From Coprococcus sp. OM04-5BH (GTDB lineage Bacteria; Bacillota; Clostridia; Lachnospirales; Lachnospiraceae), in NCBI RefSeq assembly GCF_003482105.1, contig NZ_QULM01000001.1:62001-126000 (forward strand): DNA of 64,000 bases. The letters are read 5' to 3'. A model generated the notes under the pieces. The model saw only the letters and a program-made list of their open reading frames with translations, ran no database searches and had not been told where the DNA came from. Position numbers and translations under genes: made by a program. Shown in pieces: positions 24,203-35,075 of this stretch. Position 1 is the stretch's first letter; the number at the start of each line of letters is the position of its first letter.

Positions 24203-25438
24203 TTATTTTCCGGATTTCTCTTTATTCTTGTCACTTTTCTTCTTATCTGCACTTCGTCCCCGCCGGAACCGTTCAGGGACCACACAACTTCCGATATACT
24301 TTGCCCTTGGTATCCCCTTTTCCTTAAGTCTCACAATGACAAATTCCTGGGCAAGAGCATACACCACAGAGCTTAATGGGACAAATACCAACATTCCCAC
24401 TATACCGAAGAGATCTCCGCCTACCATTACGGACACCAGCACCCATATGGAGGGAAGTCCCACGGAGCCACCTACCACATGAGGATATATGAAGTTGCCC
24501 TCTATCTGCTGCACACAGATGAAGAGGATTATATACAATATAAGCTTTGACGGTGTATCCACAAGTACCAGGAATCCGCCCACCACACAGCCTATAAATG
24601 CACCAACTATAGGCACAAGAGCTGTTATGGCAATAACTATGCTTATAGTCAGGGCATATGGTATTCCGAATATTGTAATGACTATAAAAAACAACAACCC
24701 CAGTATACATGCCTCAAGGCACTGACCTGAGATAAAGTTACTGAAGGTCTGGTCTGCCATGGCACACACCTTGATGAACCTGTCTGCGTGGCTTTCCTTC
24801 ATGATAACATACACAAGTCCCTTACACTGCTTCTTCAGAGTCTCCTTCTGTGCAAGCACATAAAACGCAAAGAACAGTCCTACAAATATATTTACAAATA
24901 CACCTATAACTGATGACGCCATTCCCACAGTCTTGGTAATAAGAAGTGTACCACCATTCTTTACAAAGTCCAGTGCACTTCCCATTATAGTGTTCCAGTC
25001 AATACTCTTGAAGTCCAGCTTCTCAGCCATTGCCGGGAATTTTCTGGTCAGTGAGTCAACCCACTTTTTGGCATTATCTATAAAAGCAGGGAACTTCTCA
25101 CCAATGGAATCTATGGTCTTGGCAATATCAGGTATAACCATTGTAACAGCAAACGCTATAATCAATATTATCACTGCAAATGCTATGACCATGCTCACCG
25201 GTCTCTTAAGCTTATAAAATCTGCTGTCCTTATTTCTGAAAATAAGATTTTCTATTGCCTTCATAGGGACATTTACAACAAAGGCAATACAAAAACCTAT
25301 TATAAACGGAAGCATAACACTAATAAGCTTGTCAAATGCCGCCGCCAGTATCTTAAAATTAAATAATGCAAATATAAAAAGCACTATAGAACAGCCTATA
25401 AATATGATCTTTTTTATGTTGTTTTTGTTTAATTCCAT
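24203..25438 (-). CDS. AI-2E family transporter (TqsA/PerM-like)
   Basis: This 411-residue membrane protein has the AI-2E/PF01594 layout: two N-terminal helices, a long central soluble segment (about 75-150), and a C-terminal block of five or six helices with GLFFAFYVLAQKE, VPIVGAFIGCVVGG, NFIYPHVVGGSVGLPSIWVL and LVFVPLSSVVYAL. Family members export small molecules, and some are ion antiporters. The ATG at 25438 follows AAAAGGAA; a longer reading to 25504 would overlap the exonuclease gene. The C-terminal tail is strongly basic. Substrate unknown. Confidence 0.87.
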   Translation of the reverse strand: MELNKNNIKKIIFIGCSIVLFIFALFNFKILAAAFDKLISVMLPFIIGFCIAFVVNVPMKAIENLIFRNKDSRFYKLKRPVSMVIAFAVIILIIAFAVTMVIPDIAKTIDSIGEKFPAFIDNAKKWVDSLTRKFPAMAEKLDFKSIDWNTIMGSALDFVKNGGTLLITKTVGMASSVIGVFVNIFVGLFFAFYVLAQKETLKKQCKGLVYVIMKESHADRFIKVCAMADQTFSNFISGQCLEACILGLLFFIVITIFGIPYALTISIVIAITALVPIVGAFIGCVVGGFLVLVDTPSKLILYIILFICVQQIEGNFIYPHVVGGSVGLPSIWVLVSVMVGGDLFGIVGMLVFVPLSSVVYALAQEFVIVRLKEKGIPRAKYIGSCVVPERFRRGRSADKKKSDKNKEKSGK

Positions 25439-25466
25439 ACTATTTCCTTTTAACGTGGATGTGATT

Positions 25467-26117
25467 TTATTCCTCAATATTAATATTCTTGAATATATCT
25501 CCAAGTGAGTAGGTCATGGTCTGCTTAGGCTTATACACCTCCATTATAGGTGCCATAACCTTCTCGAACTTCTCCTTGTCCTTGGACAAAACGAATACCT
25601 CAGCAGTGTTCCTGGCATCCCACAAAGCGTCATGCTCCTTCCCCTGGAAGTCCTCACCAAGGTAGAATACTGCATCAGAAAGTGCCAATCTTCTTCTGGT
25701 TCCAAGCAGCTTGGCAAATTCCTTCTGAAAATCCTTCCATCTTGATACGATCACATTTACTCTGTCATGGGTATAGTTCTTTATACGTCTCTCTTTGTTG
25801 AACTGTCTCAGGTCATTCTCGCTCCATGCATAGATAACATCTGCATCGCCGCACCAATCAATAAAGCTGTCTATGGCACTGTCAAAATCCGGTGCATCCT
25901 CAACCATCTCAGTGGTAATGCCAGTAAGCCTTACTATCCTGCTATTTAGCGGTAACACCACCGGTCTTACATATGTTTTAAAATAGTTAATTTCCTTATA
26001 TGTATCATCCAGCTTCACTGCACCTATCTCTATTATCTCATTTTTGCAGATTTTAAATTCATTCTGTGCTGCATTATCTATCTGATTCATCTCAAAATCA
26101 ATAAAAACGTATTCCAT
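25467..26117 (-). CDS. DEDDh-type 3'-5' exonuclease (KapD/RNase T superfamily)
   Basis: This 216-residue protein has the exonuclease motifs: FIDFEMNQ (ExoI, residues 6-13), YAWSENDLRQF (ExoII), and HDALWDARNTAEV (ExoIII with the His of the DEDDh class). It has no polymerase or helicase domain, so it is a stand-alone nuclease acting on DNA or RNA ends. The ribosome binding site is weak. The gene starts just upstream of the AI-2E transporter and probably shares its transcript. Confidence 0.83.
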   Translation of the reverse strand: MEYVFIDFEMNQIDNAAQNEFKICKNEIIEIGAVKLDDTYKEINYFKTYVRPVVLPLNSRIVRLTGITTEMVEDAPDFDSAIDSFIDWCGDADVIYAWSENDLRQFNKERRIKNYTHDRVNVIVSRWKDFQKEFAKLLGTRRRLALSDAVFYLGEDFQGKEHDALWDARNTAEVFVLSKDKEKFEKVMAPIMEVYKPKQTMTYSLGDIFKNINIEE

Positions 26118-26219
26118 ACCCTGTGACCCGACCTCACTACTCTATTGTAATCCTTGACTTTAAGAATAACATTGTATACTGTAATTGTCCACAACTAACC
26201 AGAATAAGCTTTATAAAAT

Positions 26220-26254
26220 TTTTAAAAAAAACTGTGGAGAAAAGCTCCACAGTT
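26220..26254 (-). terminator. Strong terminator after the repeat-protein operon
   Basis: AACTGTGGAG and CTCCACAGTT form a perfect 10-bp stem with a 5-base loop and eight T on the minus strand. It ends the group of three paralogous membrane proteins. Confidence 0.9.
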
Positions 26255-26277
26255 CTATTACTTATGTATCATAAATA

Positions 26278-27372
26278 TTAATACAGATTTTCGTGATCCA
26301 CGATATACCATCTGCTGCCGACCTTGACAGCTGTATATTTTATTATGCCGTCGTCCATGTCGTCGTCTTCACCCTCAACTTCTACTTCTATACGAACATC
26401 TACCATCTCATCAATCTTAAGATCCACATCACATTCATCCTTGAATGATTCATTCGCATCTTTTACATCTGACTTCGAATAAGTATCCTTATCAACATCA
26501 GTAACTGTGATCTTCTTTATGTCTCCAAGATCGTCTTTAAGATCGTCCATATCATCCTCGAAGGCATCCTTAAACTCGTCCTTAAGTTCCTTTTCTGTGT
26601 AATCGAACTCATCCTTCATAGCGTCAAGGTACTTATCATAATACAGATCATATACGGCTTCCCAGTCATCATCTTCATAAGCTGCCACCATCTTGTCTGT
26701 AATGTCATCCATGTTCCTTACGCCTGAACCACCAAGAGTAAGTATCAATATAAGTGCAATGATGACCACTGCGGCTGCTCCACCGATTATTGCAAGCATT
26801 TTCTTGCTTATCTTCTTGCCCGGCTTGATATCTGAAGGTGTCTGTCCGCCGAACTGATTATTTCCACCAAACTGGTTCTGTCCGTAGCCATTTGCCTGCT
26901 GTCCGCCGAACTGATTATTTCCACCAAACTGGTTCTGTCCGTAGCCGTTTGCCTGCTGGCCACCGAACTGATAGTTTCCGCCATACTGGTTCTGTCCGTA
27001 GCCGTTTGCCTGCTGGCCACCGAACTGATTGTTTCCGCCATACTGGTTCTGTCCGTAGCCGTTTGCCTGCTGGCCACCGAACTGATTATTTCCACCGAAC
27101 TGGTTCTGTCCGTAGCCGTTTACCTGCTGGCCGCCGAACTGGTTCTGTCCGTAGCCGTTTGCCTGCTGGCCGCCAAACTGATTATTTCCACCAAACTGGT
27201 TATTGCCATAACCATTGCTCTGTGAAGACTGTGCGGCTCCCCAGTTACCGTCTGCCTTTGCTTCCGGCTTAGGCGGCTGTGCAGCTCCTACTCCCGGAGC
27301 TACAAGCACTGTAGTAGCCTCATCTTCTTCATCAACGCCGTTGTTAAGATTGTTCATGTTATTCTCGTCCAT
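26278..27372 (-). CDS. Single-pass membrane protein with Gly/Asn/Gln/Tyr-rich repeats
   Basis: This 364-residue protein has an acidic N-terminus (to about 45), a low-complexity region with repeats of NGYGQNQFGG and NNQFGGQQ (about 55-180), a basic stop KPGKKISKK, one transmembrane helix (MLAIIGGAAAVVIIALILILTL, near 192-213), and an Asp-rich outer domain related to the DUF4878/lumazine-binding-like fold (MVAAYEDDDWEAVYDLYYD). The repeats are on the predicted cytoplasmic side and are prion-like in composition. It is the last of three paralogues. AAAGGAGAGG precedes the ATG. Function unknown. Confidence 0.75.
   Translation of the reverse strand: MDENNMNNLNNGVDEEDEATTVLVAPGVGAAQPPKPEAKADGNWGAAQSSQSNGYGNNQFGGNNQFGGQQANGYGQNQFGGQQVNGYGQNQFGGNNQFGGQQANGYGQNQYGGNNQFGGQQANGYGQNQYGGNYQFGGQQANGYGQNQFGGNNQFGGQQANGYGQNQFGGNNQFGGQTPSDIKPGKKISKKMLAIIGGAAAVVIIALILILTLGGSGVRNMDDITDKMVAAYEDDDWEAVYDLYYDKYLDAMKDEFDYTEKELKDEFKDAFEDDMDDLKDDLGDIKKITVTDVDKDTYSKSDVKDANESFKDECDVDLKIDEMVDVRIEVEVEGEDDDMDDGIIKYTAVKVGSRWYIVDHENLY
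26838..27205. repeat. Tandem repeat array inside the Gly/Asn/Gln-rich protein gene
   Basis: About seven units, mostly 57 bases (19 codons) with one shortened unit, encode the NGYGQNQFGGNNQFGGQQA motif. Neighbouring units are nearly identical in DNA, which suggests recent expansion and likely length variation between strains. The array is open in several frames on both strands, producing misleading long frames. Confidence 0.85.
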
Positions 27373-27401
27373 ACTGCCTCTCCTTTATACCTCATGATAT
27401 T

Positions 27402-27956
27402 TTATCGTATCTCATAGTAGTAATAATACCACTCGCCTTCATATTTGTATATATACACAACCATCTGCTGGTTCAATGTCTTCTTGCTTCCGGTGACTGT
27501 TACATCCATCAGAACCTCGCCACATTTATCAAAGCTGTATCCCATTTCCTTTTCAAATGTCTGCCGGCTCTCTCTAAGCTGCTCATCATCATACATCCTT
27601 ACACCTCTCACAGAATGTGAAATGCTCTTGATCTTTCCTGCCGACTTCCACTTGCTGTAGATGGTGTCTATCACCAGCTCCTTGTAGAAGCCCTTTATGT
27701 TATCATCACTGTAATCGTTAAGCTGCTTTGTGTAGCTTATAACCTCAGGGTCATACACATCTATAAGTGCATTGACATCCTTATCCTCGATAGCTGTCAT
27801 AAACCTGTCTGCCACCTTCTGGGCATTGGCATCTACATGCTTCACATTTAACCATACAAACACGCCTATAGCTATCACTGCCACAAGCACCACCAGGATT
27901 ACCACCGTTGGGATTATGGATTTTTTCTTTCTGCCCTCTTTTTCTGTTTCACCCAT
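27402..27956 (-). CDS. Single-pass membrane protein, DUF4878-like outer domain (paralogue)
   Basis: This 184-residue protein has a basic N-terminus (GRKKKSII), one transmembrane helix (IPTVVILVVLVAVIAIGVFVWL, residues 14-35) and an outer domain beginning ADRFMTAIEDKDVNALIDVYD and ending GEWYYYYYEIR. The pattern of an Ala-Asp helix followed by 'dVnalidly' and a final aromatic strand is shared with both neighbours. TTGGAG precedes the ATG. It is the middle gene of the paralogous trio. Function unknown. Confidence 0.7.
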   Translation of the reverse strand: MGETEKEGRKKKSIIPTVVILVVLVAVIAIGVFVWLNVKHVDANAQKVADRFMTAIEDKDVNALIDVYDPEVISYTKQLNDYSDDNIKGFYKELVIDTIYSKWKSAGKIKSISHSVRGVRMYDDEQLRESRQTFEKEMGYSFDKCGEVLMDVTVTGSKKTLNQQMVVYIYKYEGEWYYYYYEIR

Positions 27957-27986
27957 ATAATATTCTCCAATCTATATATTTTTGTA

Positions 27987-28631
27987 TCAGTAATCCAGAT
28001 GATCCAGATACCACTGTTCATCCACCTTCATGACATATATCTCCACAGGTATCACCTTAGAACCCTTATCGCCTGTGACTGTCCACTCAGCCTCTATCAT
28101 TCTGTAAGTATTCAGATTGTCAATGCCGTACTTGGACATTTCCTTTCTGATATCATCAATGTTGCTCATAGTGACGATACTTCCGTAGGCTGCTTCTATA
28201 CTGTCAATCTTCCCTACATCTGGTTCCAGCTTATGTGCAAATTCATCAAGATAATTCTTATATGTTGATTCTAGATCTGAAAATGAATAATTTTCTCTGA
28301 AATAATCCTTGTGTCCCGGTGGTATCAGATCAAGGAACTCCTGCACATCCCCTGATGTATAAGCACTTGCCACCTTATCTGCTATAGCCTTGCTGTTTTT
28401 TACATATGAAAAATACATTCCCACAACAAAAATCACCACCAACACCAACAGGATGCTTAGTATAGTAAGAAGCTTCACCGGGGAGATCTTATCTTTACCC
28501 CTTTTGTTCTTTTTATCCTTTTTTGCTGCTTCCGATGTTTTTATTGTGTCTTTTATCTTAATATCCTTGGACTTTTTTTCTTTTTTATCATCCAATTCCT
28601 GATTTTCTTTTTTTTGATTCTTTTCCAGCAT
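27987..28631 (-). CDS. Single-pass membrane protein, DUF4878-like outer domain (paralogue)
   Basis: This 214-residue protein has an extremely Lys-rich N-terminal tail (about residues 1-50), one transmembrane helix (LLTILSILLVLVVIFVVGMYF, near 53-73) and an outer domain starting ADKVASAYTSGDVQEFLDLIPP and ending DEQWYLDHLDY. It is the first of the trio, 20 bases downstream of plsC, so these genes probably extend the plsC transcript. GGGGGAA precedes the ATG. Role unknown; the shared ending suggests one ligand or partner type for all three. Confidence 0.7.
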   Translation of the reverse strand: MLEKNQKKENQELDDKKEKKSKDIKIKDTIKTSEAAKKDKKNKRGKDKISPVKLLTILSILLVLVVIFVVGMYFSYVKNSKAIADKVASAYTSGDVQEFLDLIPPGHKDYFRENYSFSDLESTYKNYLDEFAHKLEPDVGKIDSIEAAYGSIVTMSNIDDIRKEMSKYGIDNLNTYRMIEAEWTVTGDKGSKVIPVEIYVMKVDEQWYLDHLDY

Positions 28632-28651
28632 TTCCCCCGACCTTTGCTATG

Positions 28652-29377
28652 CTACCAATTATTCATTCCACTCATTGTATTCATTTTTTGTTGGATAATA
28701 TTTACCACCATATCCCTTATCTCGCTTGTACTTAATGATTCATAATCCTCATATGGTATCGGTTCAAGAAATGCCAGTTGTGTAACCACAGACCTCAATG
28801 ATCTGCCTTCAAACGGCTTATAAGAATCATACAGTACAACAGGCACGATAGGGCAGCCTGCCTTTTTGGCTATCTTAAAGCTGCCCGGCATAAACTCATT
28901 AAGAGTATTATGATTATGGTCATAGCCTCCTTCAGGAAACAGAATATATCTTCTTCCCGCTTCTATTTCGGTGGCGACCTCATTTATTATCTCTACCTGC
29001 TGTCTTATATTACCCTTCTCCAATCTCTTGGCACGAAGTAATGAACAGAACTGGTCTGCTATGAACAGCTTTGACCGCTTTGCGTCCATAACAAATGTAC
29101 ATGGCTTCTGATGCTCTCCTATTATTCCTAACGCATCATATTTTCCTTGATGGTTGGCATACATTATGTATCCACCCTCCTGGGGCAGATTCTCCGTTCC
29201 TGTTGATACGGTGCTGATACGCCCCCGTTTCTTAAAACGTTGAACAACCTTTCTGGCCAGTCGATAGCATTTCTCTTCATCATGGTCTTCAGGATGCCTT
29301 GCGTAATATGACATTTTAGGTACATAGTATAATATCAGGAAAAAACATGAAATTATTACTACTATGAATCTAACCAT
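28652..29377 (-). CDS. plsC: 1-acyl-sn-glycerol-3-phosphate acyltransferase (PlsC family)
   Basis: This 241-residue membrane-bound enzyme adds the second acyl chain to lysophosphatidic acid in phospholipid synthesis. A hydrophobic N-terminal anchor (IVVIISCFFLILYYV) is followed by the catalytic H-X4-D motif in NHQGKYD near residue 76, the glycerol-phosphate-binding stretch ILFPEGGYDH, and the PIVPVVLYDS block. GAGGAT precedes the ATG. It lies 48 bases downstream of atpC on the same strand, so it may be read from the ATP synthase operon. Confidence 0.87.
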   Translation of the reverse strand: MVRFIVVIISCFFLILYYVPKMSYYARHPEDHDEEKCYRLARKVVQRFKKRGRISTVSTGTENLPQEGGYIMYANHQGKYDALGIIGEHQKPCTFVMDAKRSKLFIADQFCSLLRAKRLEKGNIRQQVEIINEVATEIEAGRRYILFPEGGYDHNHNTLNEFMPGSFKIAKKAGCPIVPVVLYDSYKPFEGRSLRSVVTQLAFLEPIPYEDYESLSTSEIRDMVVNIIQQKMNTMSGMNNW

Positions 29378-29425
29378 TTCTCTTCATCCTCGTGTGTATT
29401 CGGAACATGCATACACCTTCCCGCT

Positions 29426-29830
29426 TTATATCTTCTCCGTTACTTTTAGTCTTGTAAGAGCTCTGGCAAGGCTGGCCTCTGTCTGCTTGTATTCCTTAAG
29501 ACTCTCCTTTTGTCTCAGACGCTCTTCTGCCCTCTCCTTTGCCTGTTTTGCACGGACTCTGTCTATATCCTCCGGCTTTTCGGCAGAATCGACGATCATA
29601 ACTACTCTGTTGTTGACAATCTGGGTAAATCCTTCACCAACTACACCTGTAACTGTCCTGCCATCTGCTGTGGTGATCCTTATCTCACCTATGCTGGTGG
29701 CAATAACCATATTCTCATGGTGCGCCAGAATGCCCATCTCTCCATCTTCAAGGGGCAGTACAAAACGTGTTACCTTATCTTCAAAAAACACCTTATCACT
29801 TGATACTACTCTTAAATAGAATGTGTTCAT
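29426..29830 (-). CDS. atpC: F1Fo ATP synthase epsilon subunit
   Basis: This 134-residue subunit has the N-terminal beta barrel (FYLRVVSSDKVFFEDKV, PLEDGEMGILAHHENMV) and a C-terminal helical hairpin (RVRAKQAKERAEERL) that can inhibit ATP hydrolysis. AAGGGAG lies 7 bases before the ATG at 29830. It is last in the atp operon, 64 bases after atpD. Confidence 0.93.
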   Translation of the reverse strand: MNTFYLRVVSSDKVFFEDKVTRFVLPLEDGEMGILAHHENMVIATSIGEIRITTADGRTVTGVVGEGFTQIVNNRVVMIVDSAEKPEDIDRVRAKQAKERAEERLRQKESLKEYKQTEASLARALTRLKVTEKI

Positions 29831-29894
29831 CTGTACTCCCTTCTTAAACAATCTTACTAAACTTAATCAAGGTTTTCAACACTGTTTTTGTGTT

Positions 29895-31289
<1,395 letters not shown>

Positions 31290-31303
31290 TCAAGACCTCC
31301 TTC

Positions 31304-32188
31304 CTACTTTCTGTTCTGCTGAGCTCTGGCACCGCCTACAACCTCGGTTATCTCCTGGGTTATGGCTGCCTGTCTGGCTCTGTTGTATTTAATATTCAAA
31401 TCCTGAAGCATTTCCTTGGCACTGTTGGTGGCTGTATCCATGGCCATCATTCTGGAGTTCTGCTCGCTACAGAAGGATTCGACCAGTGCGCCGTATATAA
31501 ATCCTGTTATATAGTTAGGTACTATACGGTCAAGTACCACCTCCGGTGAAGGCTCCATCTTTATATCTTCATTATATACACCGCCTGTAGAGAAGGAGAA
31601 ATCTTCTCTCTTAAACGGAAGTAACTGTATCATGTCTGTTTCTGCAGTTACGCTGTTCACCATCTTAGTGTATATAATGTATACCTCATCCAGCTTACCG
31701 TTCTCATATGCCTCAAGCATGGTGTCTGCAATTACCCTGGCTCTGTGCATACTAGGATTTTGTGCTGTATATTGAAAATGCTTGTCAATGTGTACATTTT
31801 TCCTTGCGAAATAATGTCTTCCTACCTGACCTACCACATAAAGTCTGGTATGGTCATGCTTCGCCAGTTCTTCCTCTGCAATCTTGATAACATTATGATT
31901 GTATGCACCTGCCATACCCTTATCCGCTGTTATTACTATGTAGCCACGTCTCTTTTCATTTTCAGGAATCTCGCTCCTGCTGTCGAAATAGAGGTGCTGT
32001 ATGTCAGGCAGATGTCTCAGTACTCTTGCAAGCGCAACCTGAAGAGTATAGAAATATGGTTCTGTATTCTCAAGATCCATCTTGGCTTTTTTTAATTTGG
32101 AAGAGGAAATCATGTACATGGCATTGGTTATCTTCATGGTATCCTTAATGCTCTTTATTCTGTTCTGGATCTCTTTGGTATTTGCCAA
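31304..32188 (-). CDS. atpG: F1Fo ATP synthase gamma subunit
   Basis: This 294-residue central-stalk subunit shows the conserved N-terminal helix (EIQNRIKSIKDTMKITNAMYMISSSKL), the middle Rossmann-like part with ITADKGMAGAYNHNVI, and the C-terminal helix MAMDTATNSAKEML followed by YNRARQAAITQEITEVVGGA. Its ATG directly abuts the atpA stop codon. It transmits rotation between the c-ring and the alpha3beta3 head. Confidence 0.95.
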   Translation of the reverse strand: MANTKEIQNRIKSIKDTMKITNAMYMISSSKLKKAKMDLENTEPYFYTLQVALARVLRHLPDIQHLYFDSRSEIPENEKRRGYIVITADKGMAGAYNHNVIKIAEEELAKHDHTRLYVVGQVGRHYFARKNVHIDKHFQYTAQNPSMHRARVIADTMLEAYENGKLDEVYIIYTKMVNSVTAETDMIQLLPFKREDFSFSTGGVYNEDIKMEPSPEVVLDRIVPNYITGFIYGALVESFCSEQNSRMMAMDTATNSAKEMLQDLNIKYNRARQAAITQEITEVVGGARAQQNRK

Positions 32189-33697
32189 TTAAACCACCCT
32201 CTTCATAAACTCTTTCGCTGCTTCAAGTATCTTCTCCTTAAGCTCATCACTTAAGTTCTTTGTCTCTTCAAGCTCTCTTATAAGCTCCGGTTTGGCGTTC
32301 TTGAAGTACTCAAGCATATCAAGCTGTGTCTGCTTAACCTTCTCTACAGGAACCGGTATGAAGAGCTTTCCTGTGGCTGCCACAAGGGTGATGACCTCCT
32401 CTGCCATTGTAAGAGGATTGCATAACGGCTGCTTAAGAAGCTCCATAAGTCCCTTACCATAAGCAAGCTGCTCCTTTGTGCCCTCATCAAGGTCTGATGA
32501 GAACTGGGTAAATACTTCCATCTCCCTGAACTGTGCCAGATCGATACGGACACTTCCTGCTGCCTTCTTCATTGCCTTTGTCTGGGCAGCGCCACCAACT
32601 CGTGATACTGAAAGACCTACATTTACCGCCGGTCTCATACCCGAGAAGAACAGATCACTCTCAAGGAATATCTGTCCGTCGGTGATGGAGATTACATTCG
32701 TAGGAATGTATGCCGATACATCTCCTGCCTGGGTCTCTATGATAGGAAGGGCTGTTATTGAACCGCCTCCCAGTTCATCACTTAATCTGCTGGAACGCTC
32801 AAGCAGTCTTGAATGGAGATAGAATACATCTCCGGGATATGCCTCACGTCCAGGTGAACGTCCCAGTAACAGTGACAGTGTTCTGTACGCTACTGCGTGC
32901 TTTGAAAGATCATCATATACTATAAGTACATCCTTGCCGCTGTGCATGAAATGCTCTGCAATAGATGTTCCCGAATATGGTGCTATGTACTGAAGTGGTG
33001 CCGGATCACTGGCTGTTGAAGCAACAATTATAGTGTAATCCATGGCATCATTCTTCTCTAATATGGATACGATCTTGGCTACTGTTGAAGCCTTCTGTCC
33101 GATGGCAACATATACGCAGATAACATCCTTACCCTTCTGGTTGATGATAGTATCTGTTGCTATGGATGTCTTACCGGTCTGTCTGTCACCGATAATAAGC
33201 TCTCTCTGGCCTCTTCCTATAGGGAACATGGAGTCTATTGACAGTATACCTGTCTCCATAGGCTCACTTACAGACTTACGGTCTATGATGCCCGGAGCCT
33301 CCTGCTCTATAGGTCTGTAATCAGTTGTCTCGATCTTGCCTTTTCCGTCTATTGGTGCTCCGAGAGCATCAACAATCCTGCCCAGATACTTGTCACCTAC
33401 AGGTATTCCGGCTCTCTTACCGGTTCTGGTAACCTTAGTTCCCTCTTTTATACCTGTCTCTCTTCCGAACAGGATACACCCGATCTCTGTCTTTCGGATA
33501 TCCTGAACCATACCCTTTACGCCATTTTCAAATACTACTATCTCACCGTACATGGCATTGTCTATACCATATATTGTAACGATACCATCACCTACCCAGA
33601 TAACTGTACCGACCTCTTTGTCTCTGGCGTCAAAGTCATAGTTCTCTATTTCGCTCTTCAGAATTGAAATTATTTCTCCTGAACTAATTGAACTCAA
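32189..33697 (-). CDS. atpA: F1Fo ATP synthase alpha subunit
   Basis: This 502-residue subunit forms the non-catalytic nucleotide sites. Seen are the N-terminal barrel ([17 protein letters not shown]), Walker A GDRQTGKT near 170, [40 protein letters not shown], and [18 protein letters not shown]. It follows atpH by 6 bases and abuts atpG. Confidence 0.97.
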   Translation of the reverse strand: MSSISSGEIISILKSEIENYDFDARDKEVGTVIWVGDGIVTIYGIDNAMYGEIVVFENGVKGMVQDIRKTEIGCILFGRETGIKEGTKVTRTGKRAGIPVGDKYLGRIVDALGAPIDGKGKIETTDYRPIEQEAPGIIDRKSVSEPMETGILSIDSMFPIGRGQRELIIGDRQTGKTSIATDTIINQKGKDVICVYVAIGQKASTVAKIVSILEKNDAMDYTIIVASTASDPAPLQYIAPYSGTSIAEHFMHSGKDVLIVYDDLSKHAVAYRTLSLLLGRSPGREAYPGDVFYLHSRLLERSSRLSDELGGGSITALPIIETQAGDVSAYIPTNVISITDGQIFLESDLFFSGMRPAVNVGLSVSRVGGAAQTKAMKKAAGSVRIDLAQFREMEVFTQFSSDLDEGTKEQLAYGKGLMELLKQPLCNPLTMAEEVITLVAATGKLFIPVPVEKVKQTQLDMLEYFKNAKPELIRELEETKNLSDELKEKILEAAKEFMKRVV

Positions 33698-33703
33698 ATC
33701 TTA

Positions 33704-34207
33704 TCACCTCATCACTAATTTCTGTGTCATCATTCTGTGTCTGCCTGCCAGACTCCAATCGTACTCCCTATCCATAGTCTTTATGACGAAGCCTCCAAGG
33801 AGACTTTCATCCTTCACCATATCAAGTCTGACCGAAGTTCTGTTATACTTTTTACATAGAAAATCTTCTATCTTTTTCTTCTGTTCTGCATCCGGCGGCG
33901 TTACATATACAAGTGTTGCACACAGAACATTATCTGCCTCAAGCTTCATCTTCTCATAGCAGTCCAGTATTTCAAACAGCTCATCTATACCATCATTTTC
34001 ACATAATACCTTGAGAAAATTCTTTATCTCTCCTTCAAACAGCCTGTCCACCACCTGAAGCTTCTCCTTCTTGGACACTACAGGACATATAAGTGCGTCA
34101 ACCAGCAACGGATTATCTGCAAATATCTGTCTTACCTCCTGCAGCTTACTGCCGTCCATTCCAAGCTCCAGCAGAACTCTGGCAAAATTAATGGTTTTCT
34201 GAGTCAT
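33704..34207 (-). CDS. atpH: F1Fo ATP synthase delta subunit
   Basis: This 167-residue peripheral-stalk subunit shows the N-terminal helical domain (INFARVLLELGMD, IFADNPLLVDALICPVVSKKEK) and the C-terminal pattern VYVTPPDAEQKKKIEDFL, then VKDESLLGGFVIKT. The ATG at 34207 is chosen because AGGTG lies 6 bases upstream; two further starts lie up to 9 bases earlier. It overlaps the end of atpF by 20 bases. Confidence 0.9.
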   Translation of the reverse strand: MTQKTINFARVLLELGMDGSKLQEVRQIFADNPLLVDALICPVVSKKEKLQVVDRLFEGEIKNFLKVLCENDGIDELFEILDCYEKMKLEADNVLCATLVYVTPPDAEQKKKIEDFLCKKYNRTSVRLDMVKDESLLGGFVIKTMDREYDWSLAGRHRMMTQKLVMR

Positions 34208-34709
34208 GGGCATCACCTGCTTTTTCTAAAAACTCATCATATAATGATTTATTTCTACTATCATCTGTATTGTCACTGAGAATCTTAGCTGCTGCATCCA
34301 TAGCAAGTCCTGCTATCTGTGACTCCATATTGCTCAATGCCTTTTCCTGCTCAAGGGAAATGGTATTCTCTGCGTCCTTTATCATCTTGGTTGCCTTCTC
34401 ATTTGCAAGATCAACAACCTTGGTGTACTCACGCTGGGCTTCCTTACGGGAATTTTCACGCATGGTCTCGCATTCAGCCTGGGTTTTTGCCAGGGACGCC
34501 TCATACTGGGCTTTAAGCTTTTCTGCATCAGATTTTGTCTGATTGGCACCGGCTATGGTTGAGCTTATCATTTTCTCACGCTCCGCTATAACCTTGTTTA
34601 TAGGGCCAATCAAAAACTTCTTCAGCAGAAGAAATAAAATGATCAGATTAAGGATTGTAAAGATTATAGATGATAATTGTATATTTATTAATGTACTTTC
34701 CAATACCAT
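34188..34709 (-). CDS. atpF: F1Fo ATP synthase b subunit
   Basis: This 173-residue subunit has one N-terminal membrane helix (IIFTILNLIILFLLLKKFLI) followed by a long charged helix (KVIAEREKMI through EKALSNMESQIA) that forms the stator stalk. The 3' end overlaps atpH. Length is typical. Confidence 0.93.
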   Translation of the reverse strand: MVLESTLINIQLSSIIFTILNLIILFLLLKKFLIGPINKVIAEREKMISSTIAGANQTKSDAEKLKAQYEASLAKTQAECETMRENSRKEAQREYTKVVDLANEKATKMIKDAENTISLEQEKALSNMESQIAGLAMDAAAKILSDNTDDSRNKSLYDEFLEKAGDAHDSENH

Positions 34710-34781
34710 TTAATCTTTCTCCTGCCTTTCTTAATTTAATGTATGACCTGTGTTTCAGGTCCTCCTTCTCTCAGGGTTATA

Positions 34782-35006
34782 TTACTTAAGTAAAACGATA
34801 ATAAGAAGACCGATAACGAAACCGTAGATGGCTGTTGCCTCCGCAAGAGCACAACCGATGATAAGAAGCTTTGTTATCTTGCCGTCTGCCTCAGGCTGTC
34901 TTGCTACTGACTCTACTGCCTTTGATGTTGCAAGTCCGATACCGATACCTGCTCCGATACCTGTTAATACTGCTATAGCTGCTCCGATTGCAATTAATGA
35001 ACTCAT
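34782..35006 (-). CDS. atpE: F1Fo ATP synthase c subunit
   Basis: This 74-residue hairpin forms the rotor ring. Helix 1 is Gly-rich ([13 protein letters not shown]), the loop has the family ARQPEA, and helix 2 carries the ion-binding Glu in [13 protein letters not shown]. Compared with known sodium-type rings, the Gln of helix 1 is Ile here and the Ser after the Glu is Ala, while the Tyr is kept; that favours protons, by inference. AAGGAG precedes the ATG. Confidence 0.95.
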   Translation of the reverse strand: MSSLIAIGAAIAVLTGIGAGIGIGLATSKAVESVARQPEADGKITKLLIIGCALAEATAIYGFVIGLLIIVLLK

Positions 35007-35075
35007 GATTATTTTCTCCTTTTTAATGTATTCCCCTACACTGTAGGGCTGATTCTAAACATTTTTTCATAAAAT

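Noticed and set aside
26838..27272. Long frames on the opposite strand and in another frame of the repeat-protein gene
   Set aside because: They are by-products of 57-bp repeats, Arg/Ser/Thr-rich, with no ribosome binding site.
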